Shown: positions 10,776-19,746, counted from the stretch's first letter. The stretch is 64,000 nucleotides of DNA from Sphingomonas sp. 37zxx (GCF_000786205.1 NZ_JROH01000004.1:62001-126000), one strand, 5' to 3'. Program-made: numbers and translations. Notes: generated by a model from the letters alone, not told the origin.

Positions 10776-10808
10776 AAAAGGGGCGTCCCTCGCGGGATGC
10801 CCCTTTTT
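10776..10808 (+). terminator. Rho-independent terminator
   Basis: Stem GGGGCGTCCC / GGGATGCCCC, with one G-U pair and loop TCGC, is flanked by AAAA and followed by TTTTT. It sits 38 bases after the lipoprotein stop and is the clearest intrinsic terminator in the window. Confidence 0.9.
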
Positions 10809-10863
10809 CATGTCTGGCGAAGATGCGGGTCGACCTGAGGCGCGCGGCAATTCGCCGGGCCGA

Positions 10864-11667
10864 TCAGTCGATCCTAAGCGCCTGCCAGCCTGTCACGCCT
10901 TTTGGGGAAGCGGCTGGGTCGGGATCGATCGAACGATCCCCGACGATGGCCTGATAAAGCTGTGGCCCTTGCGGCGTAGGCATGACAAAGCGCAGGCGAT
11001 CACCGCGCAACACCGGTCGCTCGATTGGTACGCCATCGATGGTGCCGCTGATCTGTTGAAACCGCTGGTCGAACGCCAACATCGCGGTTCGTCCGTCAGC
11101 CATCGTCAGTTGCCATTCGCCGCCAACCGTTGCCGGCACGATCCAAAGATACAGGTTCTTTTCCTGCACCACCCGGTGCTCATCGGGCGACCATTCGGTC
11201 ATGTCGAAGGCATGACTGACGATTCGCGTGCCGGGCCTGAGTTCGTTGAGCAATTTAGGGCGAAGCGCGAGGTTCACCGTCGGCAGCAGGTACAAGGTGA
11301 CGACGTTGGCATCGCGGATGCGCGCGGCGAACAAGTCGCCTTGCTCGAAGCGCGTGCGACCGGGCAGTTCCTGGCTGCGCGCCAGCATCCGGGCACGTGC
11401 TACCAGCGGCGAGCTTCGGTCGATCCCCAGACCGCTGGCACCGCGGCGGGCGGCTGCGATGACGATGCGGCCATCGCCCGATCCCAGATCGATGAGCATG
11501 TCGCCCGCGCCAAGCTGGGCGAGATCGAGCATTCCCTCGACGATGGGCTGCGGCGTGGGGACATAGGGGACGCTGTCTTCTTCCTGCGGAGCTGAGGCCG
11601 CCGGCGCAAGTGCCGGTGCCAGCCACAGCGCCGCAGCGATCGCACCCAAGCCGGTCCAGTTCATCAT
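10864..11667 (-). CDS. Class I SAM methyltransferase-like protein with a signal peptide
   Basis: A 267-residue protein. The leader is MMNWTGLGAIAAALWLAPAL followed by an alanine-rich APAASA, and it looks like a cleavable signal peptide or membrane anchor. Next comes VPYVPTPQPIVEGMLDLA, then a Rossmann methyltransferase core with the SAM motif MLIDLGSGDGRIVIAAA, an acidic strand end at GIDRS and QGDLFAA. The C-terminal 90 residues have no motif I recognise. A SAM-dependent enzyme outside the cytoplasm would be odd; the leader may be an N-in anchor that leaves the domain inside. It converges on the lipoprotein gene. Confidence 0.7.
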   Translation of the reverse strand: MMNWTGLGAIAAALWLAPALAPAASAPQEEDSVPYVPTPQPIVEGMLDLAQLGAGDMLIDLGSGDGRIVIAAARRGASGLGIDRSSPLVARARMLARSQELPGRTRFEQGDLFAARIRDANVVTLYLLPTVNLALRPKLLNELRPGTRIVSHAFDMTEWSPDEHRVVQEKNLYLWIVPATVGGEWQLTMADGRTAMLAFDQRFQQISGTIDGVPIERPVLRGDRLRFVMPTPQGPQLYQAIVGDRSIDPDPAASPKGVTGWQALRID

Positions 11668-11708
11668 CGCCCCTCACGCCGATTGGACGCTGATCTTGCA
11701 CGGGGCGA

Positions 11709-11734
11709 GCCGGTACCGCAATCGCGGCACCGGC
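11709..11734 (-). terminator. Hairpin downstream of alcohol dehydrogenase
   Basis: Near-perfect 11-base stem (GCCGGTACCGC with GCGGCACCGGC, one A/C mismatch) around loop AATC. It lies just past the dehydrogenase stop and has no T tract. Confidence 0.45.
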
Positions 11735-11745
11735 CCTTGATGCGT

Positions 11746-12930
11746 TTAGGCAGCCATGCCGGGCTTCAGGATGACCTTGGTGAAATCATCCTGCTTCGTC
11801 TTGAAGTTGCGATAGCCATCTGCCGCCTGTTCGAGCGGCAGGGTGTGCGAGATCAGGAAGGTCGTGTCGATCTTGCCATCGGTGATCATGCCCAGCAGCT
11901 TTTCCATATATTTCTGGGTGTGGGTCTGCCCCGATTTGATGCTGAGGCCCTTTTCCATCAGCGCGCCCAGCGGAAACTTGTCTGTCATGCCGCCATAGAC
12001 GCCGGGAATCGATACCCGCCCGCCCTTGCGAACCGCCAGGATGGCGTGCTTGAGCGCCGATGCGCGATCCGCACCCATGCCGACCTTCTGCTTGGCGATG
12101 TCGAGCATGTTGTCGAAACTAAAGCCGTGCGCTTCCATGCCGACTGCATCGATAACTGCATCGGGGCCGATGCCGCCGGTCATCTCCATCAGCGCCTCGC
12201 GGACATTGCTTTCGCGAAAGTTGATGACGTCGCAGCCAAGCCCCTTCGCCAGCCGCAGCCGGTTGGGATAGTGATCGATGACGATCACCTTGTGCGCGCC
12301 CATCAGCAGCGCGCTTTGGGCAGCGAACAGGCCAACCGGCCCTGCGCCCCACACGGCAACGGTATCGCCATTGGTGATTTCGGCATTTTCCGCCGCCATC
12401 CAGCCAGTCGGCAGAATGTCAGAAAGAAACAGCACCTTGTCATCGTCGAGGCTGTCGTCTTCGATGACGATGGGGCCGACATCGCTATAGGGCACCCGCA
12501 CCAGATCGGCCTGGCCGCCGGGATAGCCGCCGGTGAGGTGCGAATAACCGAACATGCCGCTCATCGGGGTGCCGTAAAGCTGTTCGGACATGTCGCGCTT
12601 GTCGACGGGGTTCGAGTTATCGCATGCGCTGAATTGCTGCTGGCCGCAGAAGAAGCATGCGCCGCACGAGATCGTAAAGGGGACGACAACGCGCTGGCCC
12701 TTTTTCAGCGTCGAATGCGGTCCAACCTCGACCACTCGGCCCATGAATTCATGGCCCAGAATATCGCCCTTCATCACGGCGGGAATCACGCCGTCGTACA
12801 GATGCAGGTCGGAGCCGCAGATCGCGGTCGAGGTGACCTGGATGATCGCATCGCGCGCATTGACGATTTCGGGGTCGGGATGGGTATCGACGCGCACGTC
12901 CTGCGTGCCGTGGAAGGTAAGAGCGCGCAT
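11746..12930 (-). CDS. Zinc-dependent alcohol/formaldehyde dehydrogenase (MDR family)
   Basis: A cytoplasmic medium-chain dehydrogenase of 394 residues. The catalytic zinc site shows as ICGSDLHLYDG and GHEFMGRVVEVG, and the structural zinc site as CGACFFCGQQQFSAC. The Rossmann motif GAGPVGLFAAQSAL is followed by VIVIDHYPNRL, whose Asp favours NAD. Overall length and motifs resemble glutathione-independent formaldehyde dehydrogenase-like enzymes. The true substrate cannot be told from sequence. The start codon shares one base with the stop of the upstream SRPBCC gene (TGATG), so the two are translated together. Confidence 0.87.
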   Translation of the reverse strand: MRALTFHGTQDVRVDTHPDPEIVNARDAIIQVTSTAICGSDLHLYDGVIPAVMKGDILGHEFMGRVVEVGPHSTLKKGQRVVVPFTISCGACFFCGQQQFSACDNSNPVDKRDMSEQLYGTPMSGMFGYSHLTGGYPGGQADLVRVPYSDVGPIVIEDDSLDDDKVLFLSDILPTGWMAAENAEITNGDTVAVWGAGPVGLFAAQSALLMGAHKVIVIDHYPNRLRLAKGLGCDVINFRESNVREALMEMTGGIGPDAVIDAVGMEAHGFSFDNMLDIAKQKVGMGADRASALKHAILAVRKGGRVSIPGVYGGMTDKFPLGALMEKGLSIKSGQTHTQKYMEKLLGMITDGKIDTTFLISHTLPLEQAADGYRNFKTKQDDFTKVILKPGMAA

Positions 12931-13583
12931 CAGGCAGCTTCCTCTAAATTTAGCCGATTATCGGATGTGGCGATTTCGCCGGTTTCCATCAGGCTCTTGA
13001 AGCGCCGAAGGTCGCGGCGCGCCTGTATCTTTGGCTCGCGCTGAAACAACGTGGCCACCAGGCGACCGGCACCGCCGAACGGTGCCTTGTACGCAACGAT
13101 CAGTTCGACCTGCGTTCCCCGACCACCGGGGGCGTCGCGAAAGGCGACCCGCCCTTCGGTGTCGATTTCGGAGCCTTCGACCGAGCGCCAGGCGATCAGC
13201 TCCCCTTCGCGCTCCTGGGCGATCTCGCTATCGACGGTCACGGTGCCGCCGGGCGACTTGATCGTCCAGCGCGATCGATTGCCCCCGGTCATGACCACCG
13301 AATCGAGATTTTCCATAAAGGCGGGCAGGTTGGTGAAGTCGCGCCAAAAGGCGAACAGCTCGGCGCGCGACGGCTTGGCGATCGTCACGGTCTTGCCGAC
13401 CACGGTATAGTCGCCAAAGTTGCCGTGCCGGGCGGTGCGGCCAGGCGCGCTGTCTTCGCCGCCTTCGGGCTTGCGAGGACGCGATGCGACCGCGCCGGCA
13501 ACCCCAGCGATGGCGAGCAGCCCCAAGCTGGCGAAGATCGTGGCGCTGGAACCGGAAGATGTCTGGGAAGGCTTACGCATCAT
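12930..13583 (-). CDS. Membrane-anchored SRPBCC (START-like) domain protein
   Basis: A 217-residue protein. An N-terminal hydrophobic stretch (ATIFASLGLLAIAGVAGAVA) anchors or exports it. A helix-grip SRPBCC domain then begins at TVTIAKPSRAELFAFWRDFTNLPAFMENLDSV, the usual start of the polyketide cyclase/dehydrase-like family. The fold binds hydrophobic ligands. It is coupled to the downstream zinc dehydrogenase by a 1-base TGATG overlap, a pairing that suggests a stress or detoxification unit. ATGs at 13583 and 13580 are both possible. Confidence 0.82.
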   Translation of the reverse strand: MMRKPSQTSSGSSATIFASLGLLAIAGVAGAVASRPRKPEGGEDSAPGRTARHGNFGDYTVVGKTVTIAKPSRAELFAFWRDFTNLPAFMENLDSVVMTGGNRSRWTIKSPGGTVTVDSEIAQEREGELIAWRSVEGSEIDTEGRVAFRDAPGGRGTQVELIVAYKAPFGGAGRLVATLFQREPKIQARRDLRRFKSLMETGEIATSDNRLNLEEAA

Positions 13584-13622
13584 TTGTTCTCCGCTGTGAA
13601 TGAATGGGAAATACGGTGCGGA

Positions 13623-13647
13623 AACGTGCCCCCATCATTCGGGTTGC
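13623..13647 (-). promoter_or_regulatory. Possible EcfG-type promoter for SRPBCC-dehydrogenase operon
   Basis: On the minus strand GCAAC and CGTT are 16 bases apart, one mismatch from the EcfG consensus GGAAC-N16/17-CGTT. It lies about 40 bases before the SRPBCC start. Confidence 0.35.
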
Positions 13648-13731
13648 GGTGGCGATGAAAGATAGTCGTTTCGCTTGGCGTATTGGTTCAACGTGCCTGA
13701 GTCGTTTCGCAGCGTCGTGCGTTATGACCGC

Positions 13732-14016
13732 ATGGCCGATACCATTGCTTCGATCGAACGCCGGATGATGCTGGCCGCGGACGCACTCGACTTCGAGGAG
13801 GCCCGGCGATTGCGTGATCAGCTCAACCTGTTGCGCGGCGGTGCCGATCCCGAGGGGGCAGCGCAAGCCGATACCGCCGGCCTGACTCGCCAACAGCCAG
13901 GCGCGATGGGCCTTGGCAGTAGCCGCAGCCGACCGATGCCACCCCCCGGCTGGAAGCCCCCTGCCCGTCCCGATTCGATGACCAGCGGTCGATCGAAGCG
14001 AAAGCGCCCCAACTGA
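13732..14016 (+). CDS. Small UvrB/UvrC-motif (UVR) protein
   Basis: A 94-residue protein with a UVR motif at the N-terminus (IERRMMLAADALDFEEARRLRDQL), the two-helix unit that lets UvrB and UvrC interact. The rest is a Pro/Arg/Ser-rich basic tail. Proteins with an isolated UVR motif occur in sphingomonads, but their role is unclear. I use the ATG at 13732, which begins just ahead of the motif; an in-frame TTG at 13675 would add 19 residues. Confidence 0.6.
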   Translation: MADTIASIERRMMLAADALDFEEARRLRDQLNLLRGGADPEGAAQADTAGLTRQQPGAMGLGSSRSRPMPPPGWKPPARPDSMTSGRSKRKRPN

Positions 14017-14277
14017 CGGGAAAGCTGTGGGAAAATTATCGCACTGCAACGATCGAACGAAAAACTTTGCATCGCAGCAATTTTCCTTCTTGCCAGCGCC
14101 CCGTTTATGCGTTGTCATATAGCAGTCACGATTTGACGCGTTCCAGATAAGAGCAAGCGCGTAGTGCTTCGCTCATCGGGAGAGTGCATGTCCGATACGT
14201 CCAGTAATGGGCGAATCAAAGGTCCCTGAAATTCACCGCTCGCATCCTATTGATGCGGGACAGCCGGGGGGCATGCC
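14017..14277 (+). other. Upstream region of the amine oxidase operon
   Basis: This 261-base region is visibly richer in A and T than its surroundings and should hold the operon promoter, but I cannot fix a convincing -35/-10 pair. It contains one short frame with a good ribosome site (GGGAGAG before the ATG at 14188) that encodes only 13 residues, MSDTSSNGRIKGP, and stops at 14229. This could be a leader peptide or chance. Confidence 0.35.
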
Positions 14278-15882
14278 TTGACTATTTCACGTCGTACCTT
14301 GCTACAACATATCGGAAACGTCGGCGGTACTGCAGCCACTGTAAGCGCGATGCAGGCAATAGGGTTGTTCGGCAACCTTGCCGCCGCGCAGAACTTGCCA
14401 GCGCTGCCCGCCAATTTCGGATCGGGCAAATCGGTTATCGTGCTTGGTGCCGGGATCGCGGGCCTTACCGCCGCCTATGAACTGCAACAGGCGGGGTTCA
14501 CCGTCCATGTGCTGGAAGCGCGCAATCGGGTCGGCGGGCGAAACTGGACGGTGCGCGATGGTGACCGGATCGTGATGAATGGCGAGGCCGACCAGATCGC
14601 GCGTTTTTCGGACGGTGCCTATTTCAACGCCGGACCGGCGCGCATTCCAAGCTTTCACGAGCGGTTGCTAGGCTATTGCGCCAAATTGGGCGTACCGCTG
14701 GAGGTGGAGATCAACGCCAGCCGCGGTGCCTATGTGATGGGCAATGACGGCCGCAAGCAACGGATGCGCGTCGCGATCAACGACACGCGCGGGCATGTTG
14801 CTGAGTTGTTGACTAAGGCTGTGAACCAGGGTGCGCTCGATCAGGCGCTGACGCCTGAGGACAAGGCGGCGCTGCTGCCGTTCCTGAAAACCTATGGCGA
14901 TCTCGACGACAAGGGCAGCTTCACCGGCACGTTGCGGTCTGGCTTCAAGACGTTTCCCGACGCCGGGGTGCGATCCTTTGCCACCCCGCCCGAGGCGGTG
15001 CCGCTGCGCGACTTGCTGGCCAACGAACAGCTGCCGGCGACGTTGTTCGAAGACAATGTCTATATGCAGGCGACGATGTTCCAGCCGATCGGCGGCATGG
15101 ACCGGATCGCGGCAGGGTTCGAGCGGGCGCTGAAGCGACCCGTGATCCTGAACGCCGATGTGCAGCGCGTCCGCAATGGCGAGCGCAGCGTCGATGTCGC
15201 GTTCAAGGATACCCGCAGCGGGGCGATGCGATCACTGTCGGCCGACTATATGGTCTGCACCATCCCCTTCCCGGTGCTGGCAAAGGTCGATTGCGATTTC
15301 GAAGCGCCGGTGGCGCAGGCGATCAAGAGCGTGGTCTATGACCATTCGAACAAGGTAGCCTTCGACGCGCCGCGCTTTTGGGAAAAGGAACAGATTTTCG
15401 GCGGCATCAGCTTCGTCGGCGGCGACACGTCGCTGGTGTGGTATCCCAGCGCCGGCCTGTTCAGCCCGCGCGGCATGTTGCTTGCCTGCTACGCATCGGG
15501 CCAGCGCGCGGCGCGCTTTGCCAAGCTGCCGATTGCCGACCAGATCGAGCAGGCTCGCGCGGTGGTCGAGCGGCTGCATCCAGGGCATGGTCCTTCGTGC
15601 GCGAACGGCGTTGCCGTCAATTGGGACAAGATACCCTACAGCCTGGGGCCGTGGCCCAATTGGTATGCCGGCATGGCGGGGCGACAGGAAGGCGATATCG
15701 ACACCGAGCCGTATCGTCTGCTCAACAAGCCGACCGGCCGGGTGATCTTCGCAGGCGCGGCGCTCAGCCAGACACCGGGCTGGCAGGAGGGCGCGATCCA
15801 ATCGGCGCATGGCGCGGTCGCCGATCTGGCCAAGCTGCAAAGCGCGCATGCCGTCACGCAACCGACCCGCATCGCCGCGTGA
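14278..15882 (+). CDS. Exported flavin amine oxidase (Tat signal)
   Basis: A FAD-dependent oxidase of the monoamine/L-amino-acid oxidase family, 534 residues. It would oxidise an amine to an imine and make H2O2. The leader contains a twin-arginine element (ISRRTLLQHIGNVGG) followed by a hydrophobic stretch ending LAAAQ, so the folded flavoprotein is probably exported to the periplasm. FAD binding is seen in VIVLGAGIAGLTAAYELQQ, VLEARNRVGGRNW and the C-terminal RVIFAGAALSQTPGWQEGAI. The start must be TTG at 14278: an in-frame stop lies just upstream and GGGGGG precedes it. A GNAT gene overlaps its end by 4 bases. Confidence 0.85.
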   Translation: MTISRRTLLQHIGNVGGTAATVSAMQAIGLFGNLAAAQNLPALPANFGSGKSVIVLGAGIAGLTAAYELQQAGFTVHVLEARNRVGGRNWTVRDGDRIVMNGEADQIARFSDGAYFNAGPARIPSFHERLLGYCAKLGVPLEVEINASRGAYVMGNDGRKQRMRVAINDTRGHVAELLTKAVNQGALDQALTPEDKAALLPFLKTYGDLDDKGSFTGTLRSGFKTFPDAGVRSFATPPEAVPLRDLLANEQLPATLFEDNVYMQATMFQPIGGMDRIAAGFERALKRPVILNADVQRVRNGERSVDVAFKDTRSGAMRSLSADYMVCTIPFPVLAKVDCDFEAPVAQAIKSVVYDHSNKVAFDAPRFWEKEQIFGGISFVGGDTSLVWYPSAGLFSPRGMLLACYASGQRAARFAKLPIADQIEQARAVVERLHPGHGPSCANGVAVNWDKIPYSLGPWPNWYAGMAGRQEGDIDTEPYRLLNKPTGRVIFAGAALSQTPGWQEGAIQSAHGAVADLAKLQSAHAVTQPTRIAA

Positions 15883-16445
15883 CGACCGCAACCTTGTCCG
15901 CCGCGGCCGATGCGATCACCGTTCGACGAGCGATCGATACCGACATTCCGGCGATGGCCGAACTGATCGAGGTATCGGCGCGCGTGCTTGGCCGCGACTA
16001 TTACGACCAGCGCGCGCTGACGGCGGCGATCGACGGTGTGTTCGGTGTCGACAGCGTGCTGGTGCAGGACGGCACGTATTTCATCGCGAAGTTAGGGAAT
16101 GAAATCGCCGGATGCGGCGGCTGGAGCAAGCGCGGCACCTTGTTCGGCGGCGATCGCTTTGCCGGGCGCGCCGATGATCTGCTCGATCCTGCCATCAGCC
16201 CGGCGCGGATCCGCGCGATGTTCGTCGTGCCGGGCTTCGCAAGGCGTGGGGTGGGCAGCGCACTGCTTCACGCCGGAGAGGCTGCGGCGCGCGCGGCGGG
16301 CTTTTCCGCGATCGAGCTGATGGCGACGCTGTCGGGCGTAGATTTCTATCGCAAGTGCGGTTTCGTCACCGCACCCGAAGTTACCGTGACGGTGGGCGAT
16401 ACCGCCGTCGTGTTCGTACCCATGCGAAAGCATCTGTCGGCGTAA
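15879..16445 (+). CDS. GNAT-family N-acetyltransferase
   Basis: A cytoplasmic acetyl-CoA-dependent acetyltransferase of 188 residues. The N-terminal ITVRRAIDTDIPAMAELIE and the acetyl-CoA loop RAMFVVPGFARRGVGSALL are clear, followed by GVDFYRKCGF. I place the start at the GTG at 15879, which overlaps the amine oxidase stop (GTGA); no in-frame ATG lies nearby, and the acetyltransferase begins within 15 codons. The acceptor is not predictable, but its position in the operon suggests an amine related to the oxidase substrate. Confidence 0.85.
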   Translation: MTTATLSAAADAITVRRAIDTDIPAMAELIEVSARVLGRDYYDQRALTAAIDGVFGVDSVLVQDGTYFIAKLGNEIAGCGGWSKRGTLFGGDRFAGRADDLLDPAISPARIRAMFVVPGFARRGVGSALLHAGEAAARAAGFSAIELMATLSGVDFYRKCGFVTAPEVTVTVGDTAVVFVPMRKHLSA

Positions 16446-16516
16446 ATCATAACAGAAAAGCGATGGGAGAGGCCCTTCGAAGGCGCGAGCCTGGATATAA
16501 TTGGGGGCTTTTGGGA

Positions 16517-19177
16517 ATGAAGATCATTACGTCTATTTCGATGATCGCGTTGGCGACATCGATGCATGCGGGGGTGGCGCATGCACAGGCGCAGACCGAG
16601 TCTGTAGCGGAAAGCGCGGTGCAGGATGACGCACCGACCGAGATTGTTTCGCAAGGCGAGATCATCGTCACCGGCACCAGGCGTACCGACCGTACCGTTT
16701 TGGAATCGTCCGCCCCGGTCGATGTCTTTACTGCCGAGACGCTGCGGACTCAGGCGTCGGGCGACATGAACAATATCCTGCGCAACCTGGTCCCTTCGTT
16801 CAATGTCGGGCGGTTTTCGATTTCGGATGGATCGACCTTCGTTCGACCGCCAACCTTGCGCGGCCTGCCACCCGACCAGATCCTGGTGCTGGTCAACGGC
16901 AAGCGGCGGCATCGCGCGGCACTGGTGCAGATCGGCGGCGGTGCGCTGGCGGCTGGTTCACAGGGTGTCGATCTGGCGCAGATTCCGACGATCGCGGTCG
17001 AGCGGATCGAAGTGCTGCGCGATGGTGCAGCGGCGCAATATGGTTCGGACGCCATCGCCGGCGTCATCAACTATGGCCTGAAACGCAATAGCGACGGTAT
17101 CGAACTCACCGCCCGCTACGGCCAATTCTATGAAGGCGACGGCGAAAATCTCCAGCTTGCCGCCAATGTCGGGCTGCCGCTCACCGATGCGGGATTCGTC
17201 AATATCAGCGGCGAATATCTCGACTCGAAACAAACCAGCCGCGGGGTCCAGCGGCCCGGCGCACTGGCATTGCAGGCGCAATTCCCCGGCACTTATGACG
17301 GCCTTCGCGATCCGGTGCAGATCTTCGGCGATCCCCAGGTCGAGGCTTCACGGCTGTTCGTCAATGCCGGGCTGGAAGTCGCCGAGGGGGCCGAAGTCTA
17401 TATGTTCGGCAACTATGGCGTGTCGCGGCAAGAGGGCGACTTCAACTATCGCCAGCCGGTCAGCTCGACCGGTCCCAACGCGGTGGGCAACGGCACCCAG
17501 ACCTTCGGGGCTGCCGGCGGTATCTTCACCACCTTGTTCATCGATCCGATTCCCGGGCAGTTCGATGCGCGCGGGCGGCCGGTGTATAATGGTGCCGGTC
17601 GCACGTTCAATTTCAACAGCTTGTACCCGATCGGCTTCACACCGCGCTTTTTCGGCAAGGTATCCGATTATTCGATCGTCGGCGGGCTGAAGGGCGAAGC
17701 GATCGAAGGGCTGACCTATGATCTGAGTGCCTCCTATGGTCAGAACCGGATCGATTACCGGATGACCAACACACTGAACCCATCGATGGGGCCGGCATCG
17801 CCGACCGCCTTCAACATGGGTTCGCTCGAGCAGCGCGAGACCAACTTCAATGCCGATGTCGCCTATGAAACCGACATTGGCCTAGCCTCGCCGCTGACGA
17901 TCGCGGCGGGTGCCGAACATCGACGAGAGGCGTATGCGATCCTGCTGGGCGATCCGGCATCGTATCAATTCGGCAATTTCGGATTGCAGACGGTCCAGCG
18001 CGCCGATGGCACCCGCTTCGTCAACACGGCGCAGCAGGTGGGGTCGAACGGCTTCCCTGGCTATGGTCCCGATTCGGCAATCGATCAGGATCGCACCAGC
18101 TATGCCTTTTATGCCGAAGTCGAGGCCGACATCGTCGCCGGCCTGTCGCTGTCGGGGGCGATCCGGCACGAGGAGTTCAGCGACTTCGGATCGACCACCA
18201 ACTGGAAAGCGACCGGGCGGTATGAGTTCACCCCTGCGATTGCGATACGCGGTGCAGCCAGCACCGGGTTCCGCGCGCCGACGCCGGGGCAATTGTTCAC
18301 CACCAACGTCGCGACCGCTTTCACCGGCTCCAATCCGATCGAAAGCGCGATCCTGCCGGTAAGCACCGCTGCCGCGCAGGTATTCGGGGCGACGCCGCTG
18401 CAACCGGAAAAATCGAAAAACTATTCGGCGGGTCTGGTGCTGACCCCAACCGCGTCGTTTTCGATCACGCTCGATGCCTATCAGATCGACGTGACCGATC
18501 GTATCGGCCTGACCGGCAATATCGAAATCAATACCGAGGCGCGGCGTCAGGCATTGCGTAACGCCGGCGTACCCAATGCCGAATCGCTGGGGCGGCTGCG
18601 CTACTTCACCAACTCGTTCGACACCCGGACCAAGGGCGTCGATCTGGTCGCCAACCACACCGCCAATACCGGTTTCGGGCGGTTCAACACCAGCCTGGCG
18701 ATGAACTATAACGAAAGCGAAGTGACCGCGATCGACACGGTGAACCTGCTGGGCACGCAGACGGCGGTGATCGACGCCGTGCGCGTGGGCAATATCGAGA
18801 ATCTCAACTCGAAATGGCGCGGAAATTTGACCGAGAACTGGTCGCTCGACCGGTGGAACATCATGGCACGGGCGAGCTATTGGGGAGAGTTCACCAGCTA
18901 TGCCGCTGCGGCGGACGGCGGCAACCTGACATTCGGTGCCGACGTGACCTTCGACCTGGAGGTCGGCTTTGACCTCAATGAAACCATTCGCCTGGCGGTG
19001 GGCGGTGAGAACATCCTCGACAATTATCCCGACAAGAACCGCCGCGCGACCGGCCAGTCCAACCAGAACTGGTTTGCCGCGACGGGGGGCACCATCGGCG
19101 GGGCGGTCTATCCCGACGATGCACCTTATGGCTTCAACGGCGGCTTCTGGTACGTTCGTGCCGCAGCGCGCTTCTGA
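16517..19177 (+). CDS. TonB-dependent outer-membrane receptor
   Basis: An energy-coupled outer-membrane transporter of 886 residues. The signal peptide is MKIITSISMIALATSMHAGV ending AHAQ. A TonB box-like region (GEIIVTGTR) is followed by the plug domain to about residue 170, including ERIEVLRDGAAAQYGSDAIAGVINY. A 22-strand barrel follows and ends in a terminal aromatic, AARF. The start at 16517 is set by the signal peptide and a GGGGG 9 bases upstream; the longer ATG at 16355 overlaps the GNAT gene. Its place between an amine oxidase and RidA suggests uptake of a nitrogenous substrate. Confidence 0.9.
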   Translation: MKIITSISMIALATSMHAGVAHAQAQTESVAESAVQDDAPTEIVSQGEIIVTGTRRTDRTVLESSAPVDVFTAETLRTQASGDMNNILRNLVPSFNVGRFSISDGSTFVRPPTLRGLPPDQILVLVNGKRRHRAALVQIGGGALAAGSQGVDLAQIPTIAVERIEVLRDGAAAQYGSDAIAGVINYGLKRNSDGIELTARYGQFYEGDGENLQLAANVGLPLTDAGFVNISGEYLDSKQTSRGVQRPGALALQAQFPGTYDGLRDPVQIFGDPQVEASRLFVNAGLEVAEGAEVYMFGNYGVSRQEGDFNYRQPVSSTGPNAVGNGTQTFGAAGGIFTTLFIDPIPGQFDARGRPVYNGAGRTFNFNSLYPIGFTPRFFGKVSDYSIVGGLKGEAIEGLTYDLSASYGQNRIDYRMTNTLNPSMGPASPTAFNMGSLEQRETNFNADVAYETDIGLASPLTIAAGAEHRREAYAILLGDPASYQFGNFGLQTVQRADGTRFVNTAQQVGSNGFPGYGPDSAIDQDRTSYAFYAEVEADIVAGLSLSGAIRHEEFSDFGSTTNWKATGRYEFTPAIAIRGAASTGFRAPTPGQLFTTNVATAFTGSNPIESAILPVSTAAAQVFGATPLQPEKSKNYSAGLVLTPTASFSITLDAYQIDVTDRIGLTGNIEINTEARRQALRNAGVPNAESLGRLRYFTNSFDTRTKGVDLVANHTANTGFGRFNTSLAMNYNESEVTAIDTVNLLGTQTAVIDAVRVGNIENLNSKWRGNLTENWSLDRWNIMARASYWGEFTSYAAAADGGNLTFGADVTFDLEVGFDLNETIRLAVGGENILDNYPDKNRRATGQSNQNWFAATGGTIGGAVYPDDAPYGFNGGFWYVRAAARF

Positions 19178-19209
19178 TGCACGACAGAAATACAGGGGAG
19201 AGCATACAC

Positions 19210-19719
19210 ATGATGTTTCGGACGATTGCGGCGGGTATGTTGCTGGCGGGGGCGCTTGCCGTCCCCGCCGGGGCACAAGTGGTACGGCACCAGAATCCGG
19301 GGACGACGCCGTCGCTGATCCTGCAGGCGGTGACGGTGCCGCCGGGGGCCGAAACGCTGATCCTGTCGGGTCAGCTCGCCGCGCCGATCGATCCGTCGAA
19401 ACCGCCGACGAGCTGGGAATCGTTCGGCGACACCAAGACGCAGACGGTGAGCATCCTTACCAAGATCAAGGCGATCCTGGCGTCCAAAGGCTATGCGATG
19501 TCGGACATCATCAAGATGACGGTGTTCGTGACCGCCGATCCGGCACGCGCCGACGGCAAGATGGACTTTGCCGGCATGAACGAGGGGTTCAAGCTGTTCT
19601 TCAACACCGCTGACAACCCGAACACGGTGACGCGATCGACGGTGCAGGTGGCGGGCTTGGCTAGCGCCAATTTCCTGGTGGAGATCGAAGTGACCGCCGC
19701 CAAAATGCCGGCGGATTAG
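19210..19719 (+). CDS. Exported RidA/YjgF-family protein
   Basis: A RidA-fold protein of about 169 residues with a signal peptide (MMFRTIAAGMLLAGALAVPAGA). RidA enzymes normally hydrolyse reactive enamines and imines in the cytoplasm. This copy appears periplasmic, where it could clear imines released by the exported amine oxidase at the head of the operon. Family features include ETLILSGQLA, TQTVSILTKIKAILASKGYAMSDIIKMTVFV and the terminal LVEIEVTAAK. The catalytic arginine seen in many RidAs is not obvious here: the region near the end reads SANFLVEIEVTA. The start is ATG 19210 or 19213, with GGGGAG upstream. Confidence 0.82.
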   Translation: MMFRTIAAGMLLAGALAVPAGAQVVRHQNPGTTPSLILQAVTVPPGAETLILSGQLAAPIDPSKPPTSWESFGDTKTQTVSILTKIKAILASKGYAMSDIIKMTVFVTADPARADGKMDFAGMNEGFKLFFNTADNPNTVTRSTVQVAGLASANFLVEIEVTAAKMPAD

Positions 19720-19746
19720 GATCGGCGGTTCTGGAGCGCCGGAAGT

